A stretch of 23,889 nt of DNA from Alphaproteobacteria bacterium. GTDB lineage: Bacteria > Pseudomonadota > Alphaproteobacteria > CAAGCB01 > CAG-977. The notes under the pieces are model-generated. The model did not search any database, was not told the DNA's origin, and was given only the letters and a program-made list of their open reading frames with translations. Positions 1-7,608 of this stretch are shown here, piece after piece; within the stretch, counting starts at the first letter, position 1, and each line of letters begins with the position of its first letter. Made by a program: the position numbers and the translations under genes. The DNA is taken from contig JAJXEL010000005.1 of the NCBI GenBank assembly GCA_021639925.1, positions 3,899 to 27,787 on the forward strand. The letters run 5' to 3'.

Positions 1-28
1 CGGCGCCTGCGGGGGGCAGGTCGGCCAT
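1..28 (-). CDS. First codons of an unidentified gene, cut by the window edge
   Basis: An ATG at 26-28 on the minus strand overlaps the TGA stop of the preceding exported-protein gene as TGATG, the classic layout for translational coupling. Only nine codons are visible (MADLPPAGA) before the window ends, so no family can be assigned. The coupling suggests that it belongs to the same flagellar transcription unit. That unit in related alphaproteobacteria often continues with a TPR-type protein, but nothing here shows this. Confidence 0.45.
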
Positions 29-510
29 CAGGCCGGAGCGGGAGAAGAAGGCGGCGGCGCGTTTTTTTCCTGTTGTTTTTCGGCTTTTTGTTCAACCTTG
101 GCAGGAACAGAAACCGGCGCGGCGTTTTTTTCCTTTTCCCGCAGAACAACAAAAACATTATGGCCGTCTTTTTGAGCAGAAACGCTGCCGTCTTTCGGCA
201 AAACGACAGAAAAAACCAGCTGTCCGCCGTTTTGCGTCAGCTCCATCTGCCGCCACCGGGACGGCAGAGCCGTCAATATTTGCTTTAACCGGCCTGTCGG
301 AACGGAAGACTGCGCCAGGAAAGTCAAAACATAGCGGTCCGCTTTCGTATTTTCAGAAAAATCGACTGCGGCGTCCCATGAAAACTGCAGCCGGATTTCC
401 TTTTCGCGCTGCACGGCCGCCAGACGAGGCGCGGGCAGAACGGCCGCGCAAACAGGCATGGCAGCCAGCCATACCAACATAAACGCCGCGATTTTTTTCA
501 GTCTGCCCAT
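28..510 (-). CDS. Exported protein of unknown function in the flagellar cluster
   Basis: This 160-residue protein is not recognised as a known family. Residues 1-22 look like a signal peptide: Lys/Arg at 4-6, a hydrophobic core and a VCA cleavage site before residue 23. The mature part is therefore probably periplasmic. Residues 25-125 are a mixed, beta-strand-like domain. Residues 126-160 are rich in Lys, Glu, Pro and Ala and look disordered. It follows the CheY-like gene by 20 bases and overlaps the next start by one base, so it is probably co-transcribed with both. The ribosome site is weak: an AGGA lies about 14 bases before the ATG. The position suggests a flagellar or motor accessory protein, but this is inference from context only. 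Confidence 0.75.
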   Translation of the reverse strand: MGRLKKIAAFMLVWLAAMPVCAAVLPAPRLAAVQREKEIRLQFSWDAAVDFSENTKADRYVLTFLAQSSVPTGRLKQILTALPSRWRQMELTQNGGQLVFSVVLPKDGSVSAQKDGHNVFVVLREKEKNAAPVSVPAKVEQKAEKQQEKNAPPPSSPAPA

Positions 511-530
511 TTTCTGCCCGATCCTGTTTT

Positions 531-917
531 TTAAAAAGAACCGAACAAAGTCGTCATTCTTTTCCTTAACGTCGCTTTATTAAACGGTTTGGCAATAAAA
601 TCCGCCGCGCCGGCATTGCGCATAACGGCCGTCAATTCATCGTTGCTTTCCGCGCTGACGACGACGAAAGGCGTATTTTTTAATTTTTCATTGCCGCGCA
701 TTGTTTTTAAAAAATCTTCCCCGGACATCGGCCCCGTCCGCCAGTCAAAAATAACCAGTCCGCAAGTCTGTTTTTGCAAAATATCCAAAGCTTCGTCCGT
801 CGTCGCGGCTTCGATTGTATTTAAAAAGCCCAATTGATTAAACAAATTGCGAATAACACCGCGCATTGTCTGATAATCGTCAACGATCAGTACGCAAATT
901 CCTTTATCCACAGCCAT
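531..917 (-). CDS. CheY-like single-domain response regulator
   Basis: This 128-residue protein is a stand-alone receiver domain and should receive a phosphate from a histidine kinase. The acidic pair is Asp13-Asp14, the likely phosphoacceptor is Asp58 (in FDWR), the switch Ser/Thr is Ser88 (VSAES) and the conserved lysine is Lys110 (AKPF). There is no output domain, so it acts by protein binding. Lying downstream of fliL-fliM, it probably binds the motor switch or tunes flagellar function. The ATG at 917 was chosen because GAGGA lies five bases before it. An in-frame ATG at 929 would make that ribosome site part of the coding region. Trp59 follows the phosphoacceptor, where E. coli CheY has Asn. 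It may be a second CheY rather than the main chemotaxis one. Confidence 0.88.
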   Translation of the reverse strand: MAVDKGICVLIVDDYQTMRGVIRNLFNQLGFLNTIEAATTDEALDILQKQTCGLVIFDWRTGPMSGEDFLKTMRGNEKLKNTPFVVVSAESNDELTAVMRNAGAADFIAKPFNKATLRKRMTTLFGSF

Positions 918-973
918 TTTTATCCTCATTTCGGCAATACGAAAAGGCAGTTTAATTTATCTTTAACGTTTAT

Positions 974-1001
974 AAAAGCCCTTTTAATTAAAAAGGCTTT
1001 T
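974..1001 (-). terminator. Probable weak intrinsic terminator after the MotE-like gene
   Basis: On the minus strand an inverted repeat AAAAGCC / GGCTTTT, with further A-T pairing inside, begins within the stop codon of the MotE-like gene. Its U-run is part of the stem itself and is only four bases long. It probably weakens transcription between the fliL-fliM unit and the CheY-like gene. Confidence 0.5.
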
Positions 1002-1761
1002 ATTTTTTCTGTTCCGTATCCGGACCGTCGTATCCGGGCAGCGTCCTTTTATTTGCCAGTTCGGACGTCAGCGCGTTTGCCTTGGCCGAATCCATCAACG
1101 CCAGGATCGGCGCGGACTTTGATTCTTTCATTTGTTCAAAAACGCGCACCAGCAAAGACATTTCCATATCGTTAAACAGACGCGCGGCTTCTTTGGGTTT
1201 CATGGTTGAATAGATTTTAACCAGATTGTTCAGGCGGTCACGTTCTTTTTCATCGTAAACGCCGATCAGATCTTTAATCGAAGCTTCCAGTTCTTTTAAT
1301 TTGGCGATTTTCACATCTATCTGCGCTTCGGCGGCTTTTAAAACGCCGGCTTTTTGTTCAATACTGCGTTCACGGATATCCAGCTCTTCGCGCCGCTGGG
1401 CCAGCTTTTGCAAAATTTCGAGTTCCGACTGGGAAAAACTTTTGCCAGATTCTTTTTCTTCCGGCTGCCGGCTTTTGTTTTTTTCGGCGTCGGAAACGGC
1501 CTGCGTGATTTTAGAAGACAAAGACTGCGCTTTCGCTTCGGCAGCCACAGCCGGGGACTGCGCCTGAACGGAAGTTACGGCGACGGCGGCCTGTCCGTCG
1601 GCAGACCGCGGCAAAACCAAATTCCGCCATACGACGCCGACACGCACGGACAACATCAGCACACAGAAAAAAATAACCAGCGGCAACAGTCTGAACCGCG
1701 CGGCGCGCATTTTTTTCGTTTTTTCCCTGCGTACGGCAGCGGGAGTTTTCATTTCAGCCAT
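1000..1761 (-). CDS. MotE-like (MgtE N-domain-like) periplasmic flagellar protein
   Basis: This 253-residue protein has a basic N-terminus, one membrane segment at about 24-45 and a long soluble part outside the membrane. Residues 112-170 form a Glu/Lys/Leu-rich coiled coil. Residues 175-232 (IYSTMKPKEAARLFNDM and what follows) match the repeat-like domain shared by MotE and the MgtE N-terminus. In Sinorhizobium, MotE is a periplasmic chaperone for the motor protein MotC. The exact partner here is unknown. AGGAG lies eight bases before the ATG and includes the stop codon of the preceding gene, so translation is probably coupled. It is the last gene of the fliL-fliM unit before a hairpin. Confidence 0.8.
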   Translation of the reverse strand: MAEMKTPAAVRREKTKKMRAARFRLLPLVIFFCVLMLSVRVGVVWRNLVLPRSADGQAAVAVTSVQAQSPAVAAEAKAQSLSSKITQAVSDAEKNKSRQPEEKESGKSFSQSELEILQKLAQRREELDIRERSIEQKAGVLKAAEAQIDVKIAKLKELEASIKDLIGVYDEKERDRLNNLVKIYSTMKPKEAARLFNDMEMSLLVRVFEQMKESKSAPILALMDSAKANALTSELANKRTLPGYDGPDTEQKK

Positions 1762-1772
1762 AACCGGTACTC

Positions 1773-2369
1773 CTAACGCATGGACTGCAAAGCTTTAAGC
1801 AATTCCCGTTCGGCTTCCGACCGATCGGCGCCGATGTCTTCTTCCGGCGCGGGAACAAAAGCTTTTTTCGCTGTTTTCGCCGCTTTCGGCCCTTCAACAT
1901 CGCGCAGGATATCCTGCGCTGCGGAAACGGCCGACGAAATCAGATCTTCGGGATTTTCGGCCAGCACTCTTTTCTTTTTCGCTTTGGAAGCAAAAGACGG
2001 CGCCGGTTTAAATTCTTCGGCCGGATTGTCCGCCGGACGGCCGGACGAAGGGACGGAACGCATTGAATTTTCCAGCCGCTGGACAATCGTGTCGGCCCGT
2101 TCGATCATAAAAGCCATATCGTCGCGCAAAGTCTGCGCCTTTTGAATTTGTTCGCGTAATAAACCGCCCGCGCTGTCCGCCGCCTGCTTTAATCTGGGAA
2201 TTCCGGATTCCGCGCGCGTCGTCGCATCGTTAAACGCTTCAATCAGCCGTCCCAGATCCGCGCGGCTGTTGCGCAGCACTTCCAGCCGCTTGTTCAGGAT
2301 AATCGCAAAAATAATCGTCGGCACCAAAAGACAGATAACGACAATGTTGATAAAAAGTTCGATTGACAT
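1773..2369 (-). CDS. DUF6468-type membrane-anchored coiled-coil protein
   Basis: This 198-residue protein has one N-terminal membrane helix (about 4-24). A conserved stretch follows (LNKRLEVLRNSRADLGRLI at 26-44), then a predicted coiled coil to about residue 105 and a Lys/Ala/Pro-rich linker. A short acidic helix (EAERELLKALQSM) ends the protein. The arrangement and the position directly after fliM agree with the DUF6468 family found beside fliM in many Rhodospirillales, recalled from memory and not searched. Its function is unknown, but a motor-associated role is reasonable. The ribosome site AAGGA lies nine bases upstream, at the very end of fliM. Confidence 0.78.
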   Translation of the reverse strand: MSIELFINIVVICLLVPTIIFAIILNKRLEVLRNSRADLGRLIEAFNDATTRAESGIPRLKQAADSAGGLLREQIQKAQTLRDDMAFMIERADTIVQRLENSMRSVPSSGRPADNPAEEFKPAPSFASKAKKKRVLAENPEDLISSAVSAAQDILRDVEGPKAAKTAKKAFVPAPEEDIGADRSEAERELLKALQSMR

Positions 2370-2374
2370 GAGCT

Positions 2375-3421
2375 TTAATCCTTCTGCCGTTTGATTTTAT
2401 CTTCGATCTGAACGGCGATATGATCGCCTTTACGCCCCATGCGCCCGTAAAACATCGGAATGTCCCCGCAGACCATTTCGACTTCGGAATCAGGCGTCGC
2501 GTTTAATAACAGCCGCGTTCCGACTTTCCATTTCAACACCTGTTTCAGCGACGTCATGTGCCTGTCCAAAACGGCCAGCAGATCAACTTCGCTGATCCAT
2601 AACGCTTCGGCCAGGTGGTTTTCCCAAATACTGTCGCGGCCGAATTTTTCCCCCATAAACCCTTGCAGCAGCAATTCGCGCACAGGTTCCAACATCGCGT
2701 AAGGCAACAACAGTTCAATGCGCCCGCCACGGTCTTCCATATCAATTCTGAATCTGGCGACGACGGCCGCGTTTGACGGACGCGAAATCATCGCGAAACG
2801 GGGATTTGTTTCCAAACGGTCAAAACGGAACGTTACCGGTGACAACGGGTCAAAAGCAGCCGACAAATCCGATAAAACCAGATGAAGCATTTTTTCAATC
2901 AGATTGCGTTCAATCAATGTATACGGCCTGCCGTCCAGACGCATTGCCGCCGTCCCCCGCCGGCCGCCCAGCAAAACGTCAACCATTGTATAAATCAAAG
3001 ACGAATCGATCGTCATCAAACCGAAGTTATCCCATTCTTCGGCTTTAAACACCGACATCATGGACGGCTGCGCGACGGCGTCCAGATAATCGCCGAAACG
3101 CATAGTGTCTATTCCTTCCAGCGTAATTTCAATATTAAACTGGGTAAAATTACGCAGCGTCGTCGACATCAGGCGCACCAGACGGTCGAAAACGATTTCC
3201 AGCATCGGCAGACGTTCATAAGAAACCGTCGACGTATTCAGCAACGCCTGAACGCCCGTTTGTTCGTCGCGTTCGATCCCGTTATTTAACAGGCTGTCGA
3301 TTTCGTCCTGATTTAAAATCTGGGAAACGTCCTGCCCGTCCGGAGCAAAACCGTCAGAATTTACGGACATTCCGGTCTGCGTTTGTTCAGTCGTCAGGTT
3401 GTTTTGCCTGTCTTGTGCCAT
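2375..3421 (-). CDS. fliM: Flagellar motor switch protein FliM
   Basis: FliM forms the middle of the cytoplasmic C-ring and receives CheY-phosphate to change motor rotation. The protein has 348 residues, close to the family norm. The CheY-binding EIDSLL motif is at about 40-45. It sits behind an unusually long, Gln/Thr-rich start of some 35 residues, whereas E. coli has this motif near residue 10. The CheC-like middle domain (about 70-260) contains the recognisable stretch around LIERNLIEKMLHLVLSDL. The SpoA domain ends the protein. AGAGGA lies a few bases before the ATG, supporting the long N-terminus over an internal Met18. The gene is nine bases after fliL and just before the DUF6468-type gene, in one operon. 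Confidence 0.97.
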   Translation of the reverse strand: MAQDRQNNLTTEQTQTGMSVNSDGFAPDGQDVSQILNQDEIDSLLNNGIERDEQTGVQALLNTSTVSYERLPMLEIVFDRLVRLMSTTLRNFTQFNIEITLEGIDTMRFGDYLDAVAQPSMMSVFKAEEWDNFGLMTIDSSLIYTMVDVLLGGRRGTAAMRLDGRPYTLIERNLIEKMLHLVLSDLSAAFDPLSPVTFRFDRLETNPRFAMISRPSNAAVVARFRIDMEDRGGRIELLLPYAMLEPVRELLLQGFMGEKFGRDSIWENHLAEALWISEVDLLAVLDRHMTSLKQVLKWKVGTRLLLNATPDSEVEMVCGDIPMFYGRMGRKGDHIAVQIEDKIKRQKD

Positions 3422-3430
3422 GCGGTCCTC

Positions 3431-3967
3431 TTATTGAATTAAAATTTCTTTAAACAGCACGTCGTTTATTTTCGCCGGCGCCAGAATCCGGTTCAGCCGG
3501 CCGTGGATTTCTTCTTTCAGCCGGTAAGTGCCGACAGATCCCTGCAATTCTTCCAACCGCATTTCCCGCAGATAAAATTGCAGACTGTCAATAATGCGGG
3601 GCAGCATTTTTTCCGCCTGCGCGGCGTCGGCGGCAGAATTCATTTCCAAGGCCACCTTTATTTTAAAATAAATCGGCTTTTGCCCCGGCCGGGCGGACAA
3701 ATTGACCAGAATTTCCGGAACGTCAAAAAAAACCGCCGACAAATTTGCCTGTTCTTCGGGCGCGGCGTCACCTTCTTCGGTTTCAGAAGCCGGCATTGTT
3801 AAAAAAGAATCGGCGATCCCCGAAAAATAAAGCCCGACAACCGATCCGACGACCAGGAAAATCGGCAAAAGCAGCAGCAGTATTTTCTTTTTCGGCGCAA
3901 CGTTTGACGACGGGCGTTCATTTTCGTCTTCCGTTTCAGAAAGTTGTTCATCAATTTCCGCGGCCAT
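3431..3967 (-). CDS. fliL: Flagellar basal body-associated protein FliL
   Basis: FliL surrounds the stator units at the basal body and helps torque generation. This 178-residue protein has a short acidic cytoplasmic start, the basic stretch PKKK at 25-28 and one membrane helix at about 29-49. A periplasmic domain follows, with the typical pattern FFDVPEILVNL, a central IDSLQFYLREM helix and an end near NDVLFKEILIQ. It is the first gene of the minus-strand fliL-fliM unit and faces flgF across a 190-base intergenic region. GGGGA lies about eight bases before the ATG. No convincing sigma-54 site was found on this strand, so the two divergent units may use different sigma factors. Confidence 0.95.
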   Translation of the reverse strand: MAAEIDEQLSETEDENERPSSNVAPKKKILLLLLPIFLVVGSVVGLYFSGIADSFLTMPASETEEGDAAPEEQANLSAVFFDVPEILVNLSARPGQKPIYFKIKVALEMNSAADAAQAEKMLPRIIDSLQFYLREMRLEELQGSVGTYRLKEEIHGRLNRILAPAKINDVLFKEILIQ

Positions 3968-4094
3968 TTCGAATCCCCACTTAAAATTTCAGCTGTAATT
4001 ATGTTTGTTATACGCTGTTTTAGTTAATAACAGGTTATAAGCGAAAATAATTTTTACAGTCCTTTTTTTCAAGAAAAACCCTGGAAATAAAAAT

Positions 4095-4110
4095 TGGCAC
4101 GCTTTGTGCA
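4095..4110 (+). promoter_or_regulatory. Sigma-54 (RpoN) promoter for the flgF operon
   Basis: The sequence TGGCAC-GCTTT-GTGCA matches the -24/-12 consensus TGGCAC-N5-TTGCA at all fixed positions but one, with exact spacing. Transcription should start near 4121, leaving a leader of about 38 bases before flgF. Sigma-54 control of rod and L-ring genes is established in Caulobacter and other flagellated bacteria. It implies an upstream-bound activator of the FlbD type, whose site I could not identify. Confidence 0.85.
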
Positions 4111-4158
4111 TAAACATAAAGCAGAAAAAAACCGCTCCGTTTAAAACAGGGGGAACAG

Positions 4159-4899
4159 ATGGAAAACACACTTTATATTGCTTTGTCCCGGCAAACCAGC
4201 CTGTGGCGCCAGCTGGATATGGTCGCCAACAATCTGGCAAACGTTAACACGACCGGATATAAAGGCGTCCAGCCTCATTTTACGGAATATGTTTCCAAAA
4301 GCAAAACGGACGAAAGCCTGTTGTCGGACAGATTGTCCTTCGTTCATGATTTCGGCATCGTCCGCGATTTTACCGAAGGCGCGTTTTCCGCGACGGACAA
4401 TCCGCTGGACCTGGCAATTCATGGCCCGTCCTATTTTGTCGTCGACACGCCCGAAGGTATCCGCTATACGCGCAACGGACAACTGAAAATCAATGACGAA
4501 GGCATGCTGGTAACGTCTTCCAACTATCCGATCCTGGACGACAGAAACAATCCGATTTTCATCGCTCCCGAAGAAACGGAATTCAACGTCACGCGCGACG
4601 GAACGATTTTAACGGAAAACGGCCCGGTTGCCACTTTGCAGACCGTCGAATTCGCCGATCAGCAAAAATTACGCGCGACCCACAGCGGTCTTTACAGAAA
4701 CACGGAAAACAACCCGATGACGGTCGTCAGGCCGAATGTCGAACAGGGCATGATCGAAACGTCAAACGTCAATGCCGTCGTGGAAATGTCAGAAATGATC
4801 AAATTGCAGCGCGCGTACGAAAATATTCAGATGATGATTGATACGGAACACACGCGCCGGCAAAACGCCATGCAGGTTTACGCCAGATCCGGCAGTTAA
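4159..4899 (+). CDS. flgF: Flagellar proximal-rod protein FlgF
   Basis: FlgF is one of the axial rod proteins that connect the MS ring to the hook, and it is exported by the flagellar type III apparatus. The 246-residue protein has the family's N-terminal rod signature, ANNLANVNTTGYK (about 25-37). It also has a central domain with LDLAIHGPSYFVV and the C-terminal helix with SNVNAVVEMSEMIKLQRAYE. GGGGGAA lies just before the ATG. It leads a plus-strand operon with flgG 27 bases downstream, behind the sigma-54 promoter at 4095. Confidence 0.96.
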   Translation: MENTLYIALSRQTSLWRQLDMVANNLANVNTTGYKGVQPHFTEYVSKSKTDESLLSDRLSFVHDFGIVRDFTEGAFSATDNPLDLAIHGPSYFVVDTPEGIRYTRNGQLKINDEGMLVTSSNYPILDDRNNPIFIAPEETEFNVTRDGTILTENGPVATLQTVEFADQQKLRATHSGLYRNTENNPMTVVRPNVEQGMIETSNVNAVVEMSEMIKLQRAYENIQMMIDTEHTRRQNAMQVYARSGS

Positions 4900-4926
4900 G
4901 AATTTATTTTTTAAGGAGTCAGTACC

Positions 4927-5718
4927 ATGAGAGCACTTCATATCGGCGCAACGGGAATGTTGGCACAGCAGACAAACGTCGAGGTCATCTCAAACAACAT
5001 CGCGAACATGAACACGACGGCCTATTCGCGCAGACGGGCGGAATTTCATGACCTTTTGTATCAAGACATGCGCCGCGTCGGAGCCAATTCGTCGGATTCG
5101 GGAACCGTCGTCCCGTCGGGAATCCAGCTGGGGCTGGGCGTTAAAACGGCTTCTGTTTACCGCGTATCGGAACACGGATCCGTTTTAAATACAAACAACA
5201 CGCTGGACCTGGCTATTCAGGGAAACGGATATTTCCAAATCGAACTGCCCAACGACCGCGGCACCGGATACACCCGCGACGGTGCTTTTCAGGTCAGTTC
5301 CGAAGGTATCCTGGTTACTTCGGACGGCTATACGGTCCAACCCGGCATCACGATTCCTGAAAACGCAATCGGCATTACGATCAATTCATCGGGTGAAGTC
5401 TGGGTCAAAGAAGACGGAGAAACCGAATTAACCAACGTCGGACAGCTGGAAATCGCCAATTTCTTAAACGAATCCGGGCTGGAAGCCATCGGGGACAACC
5501 TGTTTGTCGAAACAGCCGCTTCGGGCAATCCGACCGTAGACGTTCCGGGGGAATTGGGTTTCGGAACCATCTTGCAGGGATATCTGGAAAATTCCAACGT
5601 CAACGTTGTTTCGGAAATTACGGAACTGGTTTCAGCTCAGCGCGCCTATGAAATGAATTCAAAAGTCATTACGACGGCCGACCAAATGCTGTCTACGATC
5701 AACCAGTTGAAATCATAA
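4927..5718 (+). CDS. flgG: Flagellar distal-rod protein FlgG
   Basis: FlgG builds the distal rod that passes through the P and L rings. The protein has 263 residues, typical of the family. The N-terminal helix with SNNIANMNTTAYSR lies at about 22-35 and the central LDLAIQGNGYFQI strand follows. The C-terminal motif ENSNVNVVSEITELVSAQRAYE is present, the part needed for axial assembly. AAGGAG precedes the ATG at good spacing. It follows flgF and precedes flgA by only eight bases, so the three are clearly one transcription unit. The paired N- and C-terminal motifs distinguish it from FlgF, which it otherwise resembles. Confidence 0.97.
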   Translation: MRALHIGATGMLAQQTNVEVISNNIANMNTTAYSRRRAEFHDLLYQDMRRVGANSSDSGTVVPSGIQLGLGVKTASVYRVSEHGSVLNTNNTLDLAIQGNGYFQIELPNDRGTGYTRDGAFQVSSEGILVTSDGYTVQPGITIPENAIGITINSSGEVWVKEDGETELTNVGQLEIANFLNESGLEAIGDNLFVETAASGNPTVDVPGELGFGTILQGYLENSNVNVVSEITELVSAQRAYEMNSKVITTADQMLSTINQLKS

Positions 5719-5726
5719 GGAATAAA

Positions 5727-6731
5727 ATGATGCTGCGCTTGATTTTCATTGCCGTTTTGTCTGTAATCCCGCCGTATGACGCGGCAGGGGCCGACCTGTG
5801 GGCGACAGAGCCGAAAACAGCCGAAACGCATGAAAATTTACAGGCTTTGCCGGTTGTCCTGAAACAAAAAGCCGTCGTTGCCGGCGAATATATCCGCTTA
5901 GGCGATCTGTTTTCAGGATTGGATTCCGATACGGATAAAAAGATTGTCGCGCCGGCGCCGGCTTTGGGCAAAGAAGCGATACTGACCGCCGAATGGTTAA
6001 AAAAGCTGGCCAAAACAAACAAAATCAGCTGGACTCCGGCCGACAATAAAACATCGGTGACCGTACGCCGCGACGCCCATGAAATCAGCGCGGACGAAAT
6101 CAAAAAAATACTGGCAAAAGAGCTTAAAGCGCACGGCTTGCCTGAAAACGCGGATTTATTTATTCAAAGCGGCAGCATGCCCATTCTTGTACCGGTAAAA
6201 TCGTCCTGGCGGCTGGATCCCGTTCAAACGGAATACAATTCTTTCCGCCAGACGTTTGAAGCAAAAATGAACTTAATCGTCAACGCCGAAAAAAAGGACG
6301 AACTGTTTTTTGCCGGCAAAGCGCAGACCTTTGTCGCGGTACCCGTTGCCAGACAAGACCTGAAATCCGGCCAGATCATCACCCGTGACGACATACAAAT
6401 GAACAATATCGTTCAGGAAACCGGCCGGCGGCGCATAGAACCCGTCGATATAGAAGACCTGATCGGCAAAGAAGTCAAACGGTCTGTCCGGGCGGGACAA
6501 TATATTTCGCAAAATGACGTGCAGACGCAGGTCATGGTTGCCAAAGGAAAAATCATCACCCTGAACTTTACCAAAGGCGGCATTATGCTCAGCGCCAAAG
6601 GCAAAGCTCTTGAAAACGGCGGGCTGGGGGACACCGTGCGCGTGATGAACACACAAAGCAAATCCGTGGTGCAGGGAACGGTAACAGGACCGGAAACGGT
6701 ATCTATCGCCCCTGCCGGCGGACACCCCTAA
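5727..6731 (+). CDS. flgA: Flagellar P-ring assembly chaperone FlgA
   Basis: FlgA is a periplasmic chaperone for polymerisation of the P-ring protein FlgI. The 334-residue protein starts with a signal peptide (about 1-20, cleavage near AAG). A first domain follows, containing ADEIKKILAKELKAHGLP. An SAF domain then begins at about residue 200 (AVPVARQDLKSGQIITRDDI), and the end has the usual TVRVMNTQSKSVVQGTV pattern. AAGGA precedes the first of two tandem ATG codons. FlgI itself is not in this window, because the operon continues with flgH and flaF. Confidence 0.93.
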   Translation: MMLRLIFIAVLSVIPPYDAAGADLWATEPKTAETHENLQALPVVLKQKAVVAGEYIRLGDLFSGLDSDTDKKIVAPAPALGKEAILTAEWLKKLAKTNKISWTPADNKTSVTVRRDAHEISADEIKKILAKELKAHGLPENADLFIQSGSMPILVPVKSSWRLDPVQTEYNSFRQTFEAKMNLIVNAEKKDELFFAGKAQTFVAVPVARQDLKSGQIITRDDIQMNNIVQETGRRRIEPVDIEDLIGKEVKRSVRAGQYISQNDVQTQVMVAKGKIITLNFTKGGIMLSAKGKALENGGLGDTVRVMNTQSKSVVQGTVTGPETVSIAPAGGHP

Positions 6732-6745
6732 GGGAGGATTTAAAC

Positions 6746-7510
6746 ATGAAAAAACAACATCTGCAAAAACTGGTCAAAACGGCATTTTTGACGCTCATTG
6801 CCTTAAATGCGTCAGGCTGCGCTTATTTCGGGCGGCTGGCCGACGTCGGAAAAGCACCCGAGTTTTCCAAAATTCAAAATCCGACGAAAGAAAAAGGCTA
6901 TACGCCCGTTGACATGCCCATGCCCGAACCGCAAACGCCGTATGTCAACGCCAATTCGCTGTGGCGGCCGGGATCCAAAGGCTTTTTTAAAGATCAGCGC
7001 GCTTCGCAGGTCGGTGATATTTTAACCGTTCAGGTCGTCATTTCCGATAAAGCCCTTTTGGAAAACAAATCAGAACAAAAACGCGGCGACGATAAAGACA
7101 GCGTCAGCATCGGCGCTTTAGCCGGTCTGGAAAAATATGCAGGGAAAATTCTGCCCAGCGGCGTAGACGTTTCAAATCTGTTCAATATTACCAGCAGCCG
7201 CGATATTACCGGCGACGGTTCGATTGACAGAAATGAAAAAATCGACGTAACGATGGCCGCCGTCATAACGCAGGTTTTACCCAACGGCAACCTGGTTATT
7301 TCCGGCAAACAGGAAGTCCGCGTCAATTATGAAATGCGCCAGCTGCACATGACCGGCATCATCAGACGCGAAGATATTTCAACGCTGAACACGATTAAAT
7401 CGGAAAAAATTGCGGAATTGCGCGTTGCCTACGGCGGCAAAGGAACAATCAGCGACGTTCAGCAGCCGCGTTACGGACGCCAGGTCCTGGATATTATCAG
7501 TCCGTTTTAA
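6746..7510 (+). CDS. flgH: Flagellar L-ring lipoprotein FlgH
   Basis: FlgH forms the L ring, the outer-membrane bushing around the flagellar rod. The 254-residue protein has a lipoprotein signal with a lipobox-like NASGC ending at Cys25, which should be lipidated. The family core is clear: SLWRPGSKGFFKDQRASQVGD, the segment ILTVQVVISDKA, and the C-terminal DVQQPRYGRQVLDIISPF. GGGAGGA lies upstream of the ATG. It follows flgA by 14 bases. A strong hairpin begins six bases after its stop, so expression of the next gene (flaF) may be set separately. Confidence 0.96.
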   Translation: MKKQHLQKLVKTAFLTLIALNASGCAYFGRLADVGKAPEFSKIQNPTKEKGYTPVDMPMPEPQTPYVNANSLWRPGSKGFFKDQRASQVGDILTVQVVISDKALLENKSEQKRGDDKDSVSIGALAGLEKYAGKILPSGVDVSNLFNITSSRDITGDGSIDRNEKIDVTMAAVITQVLPNGNLVISGKQEVRVNYEMRQLHMTGIIRREDISTLNTIKSEKIAELRVAYGGKGTISDVQQPRYGRQVLDIISPF

Positions 7511-7516
7511 CCGCTT

Positions 7517-7565
7517 GTGCTCCAAAGGCCGTCCTCCTCCCTCCCTTTTATGGCCTTTGGAGCAC
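7517..7565 (+). promoter_or_regulatory. Perfect 14-bp hairpin with anti-Shine-Dalgarno loop between flgH and flaF
   Basis: GTGCTCCAAAGGCC (7517-7530) and GGCCTTTGGAGCAC (7552-7565) are exact inverted repeats. A G-U and a U-A pair can extend the stem inward, leaving a loop of CCTCCTCCCTCCCTTTT, which is all pyrimidine. There is no clean U-run after the stem, so it is not a standard terminator. The CUCCU in the loop is complementary to the AGGAG ribosome site of flaF, about 60 bases downstream. It may be an mRNA stabiliser, an attenuator or a translation control element. Confidence 0.7.
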
Positions 7566-7608
7566 GCTTTGCTTTCTTTACTCACCCAACTTGACAAGGA
7601 GATCTCTC

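Noticed and set aside
928..954. A sigma-28 (FliA)-like promoter before the CheY-like gene: TAAA, 15 bases, GCCGAAAT on the minus strand.
   Set aside because: The -10 ends only ten bases before the ATG, so the transcript would lack the GAGGA ribosome site. The last bases also deviate from GCCGATAA.
1354..1776. A 140-codon plus-strand frame opposite the MotE-like gene.
   Set aside because: Its composition (runs of Phe, Arg, Gln) is that of a shadow frame, and the minus-strand gene has a ribosome site, a membrane helix and a recognised domain.
4010..4033. An inverted repeat CTGTT/AACAG in the fliL-flgF gap as a regulator site.
   Set aside because: Five-base arms in A/T-rich sequence are expected by chance, and no second copy was seen.
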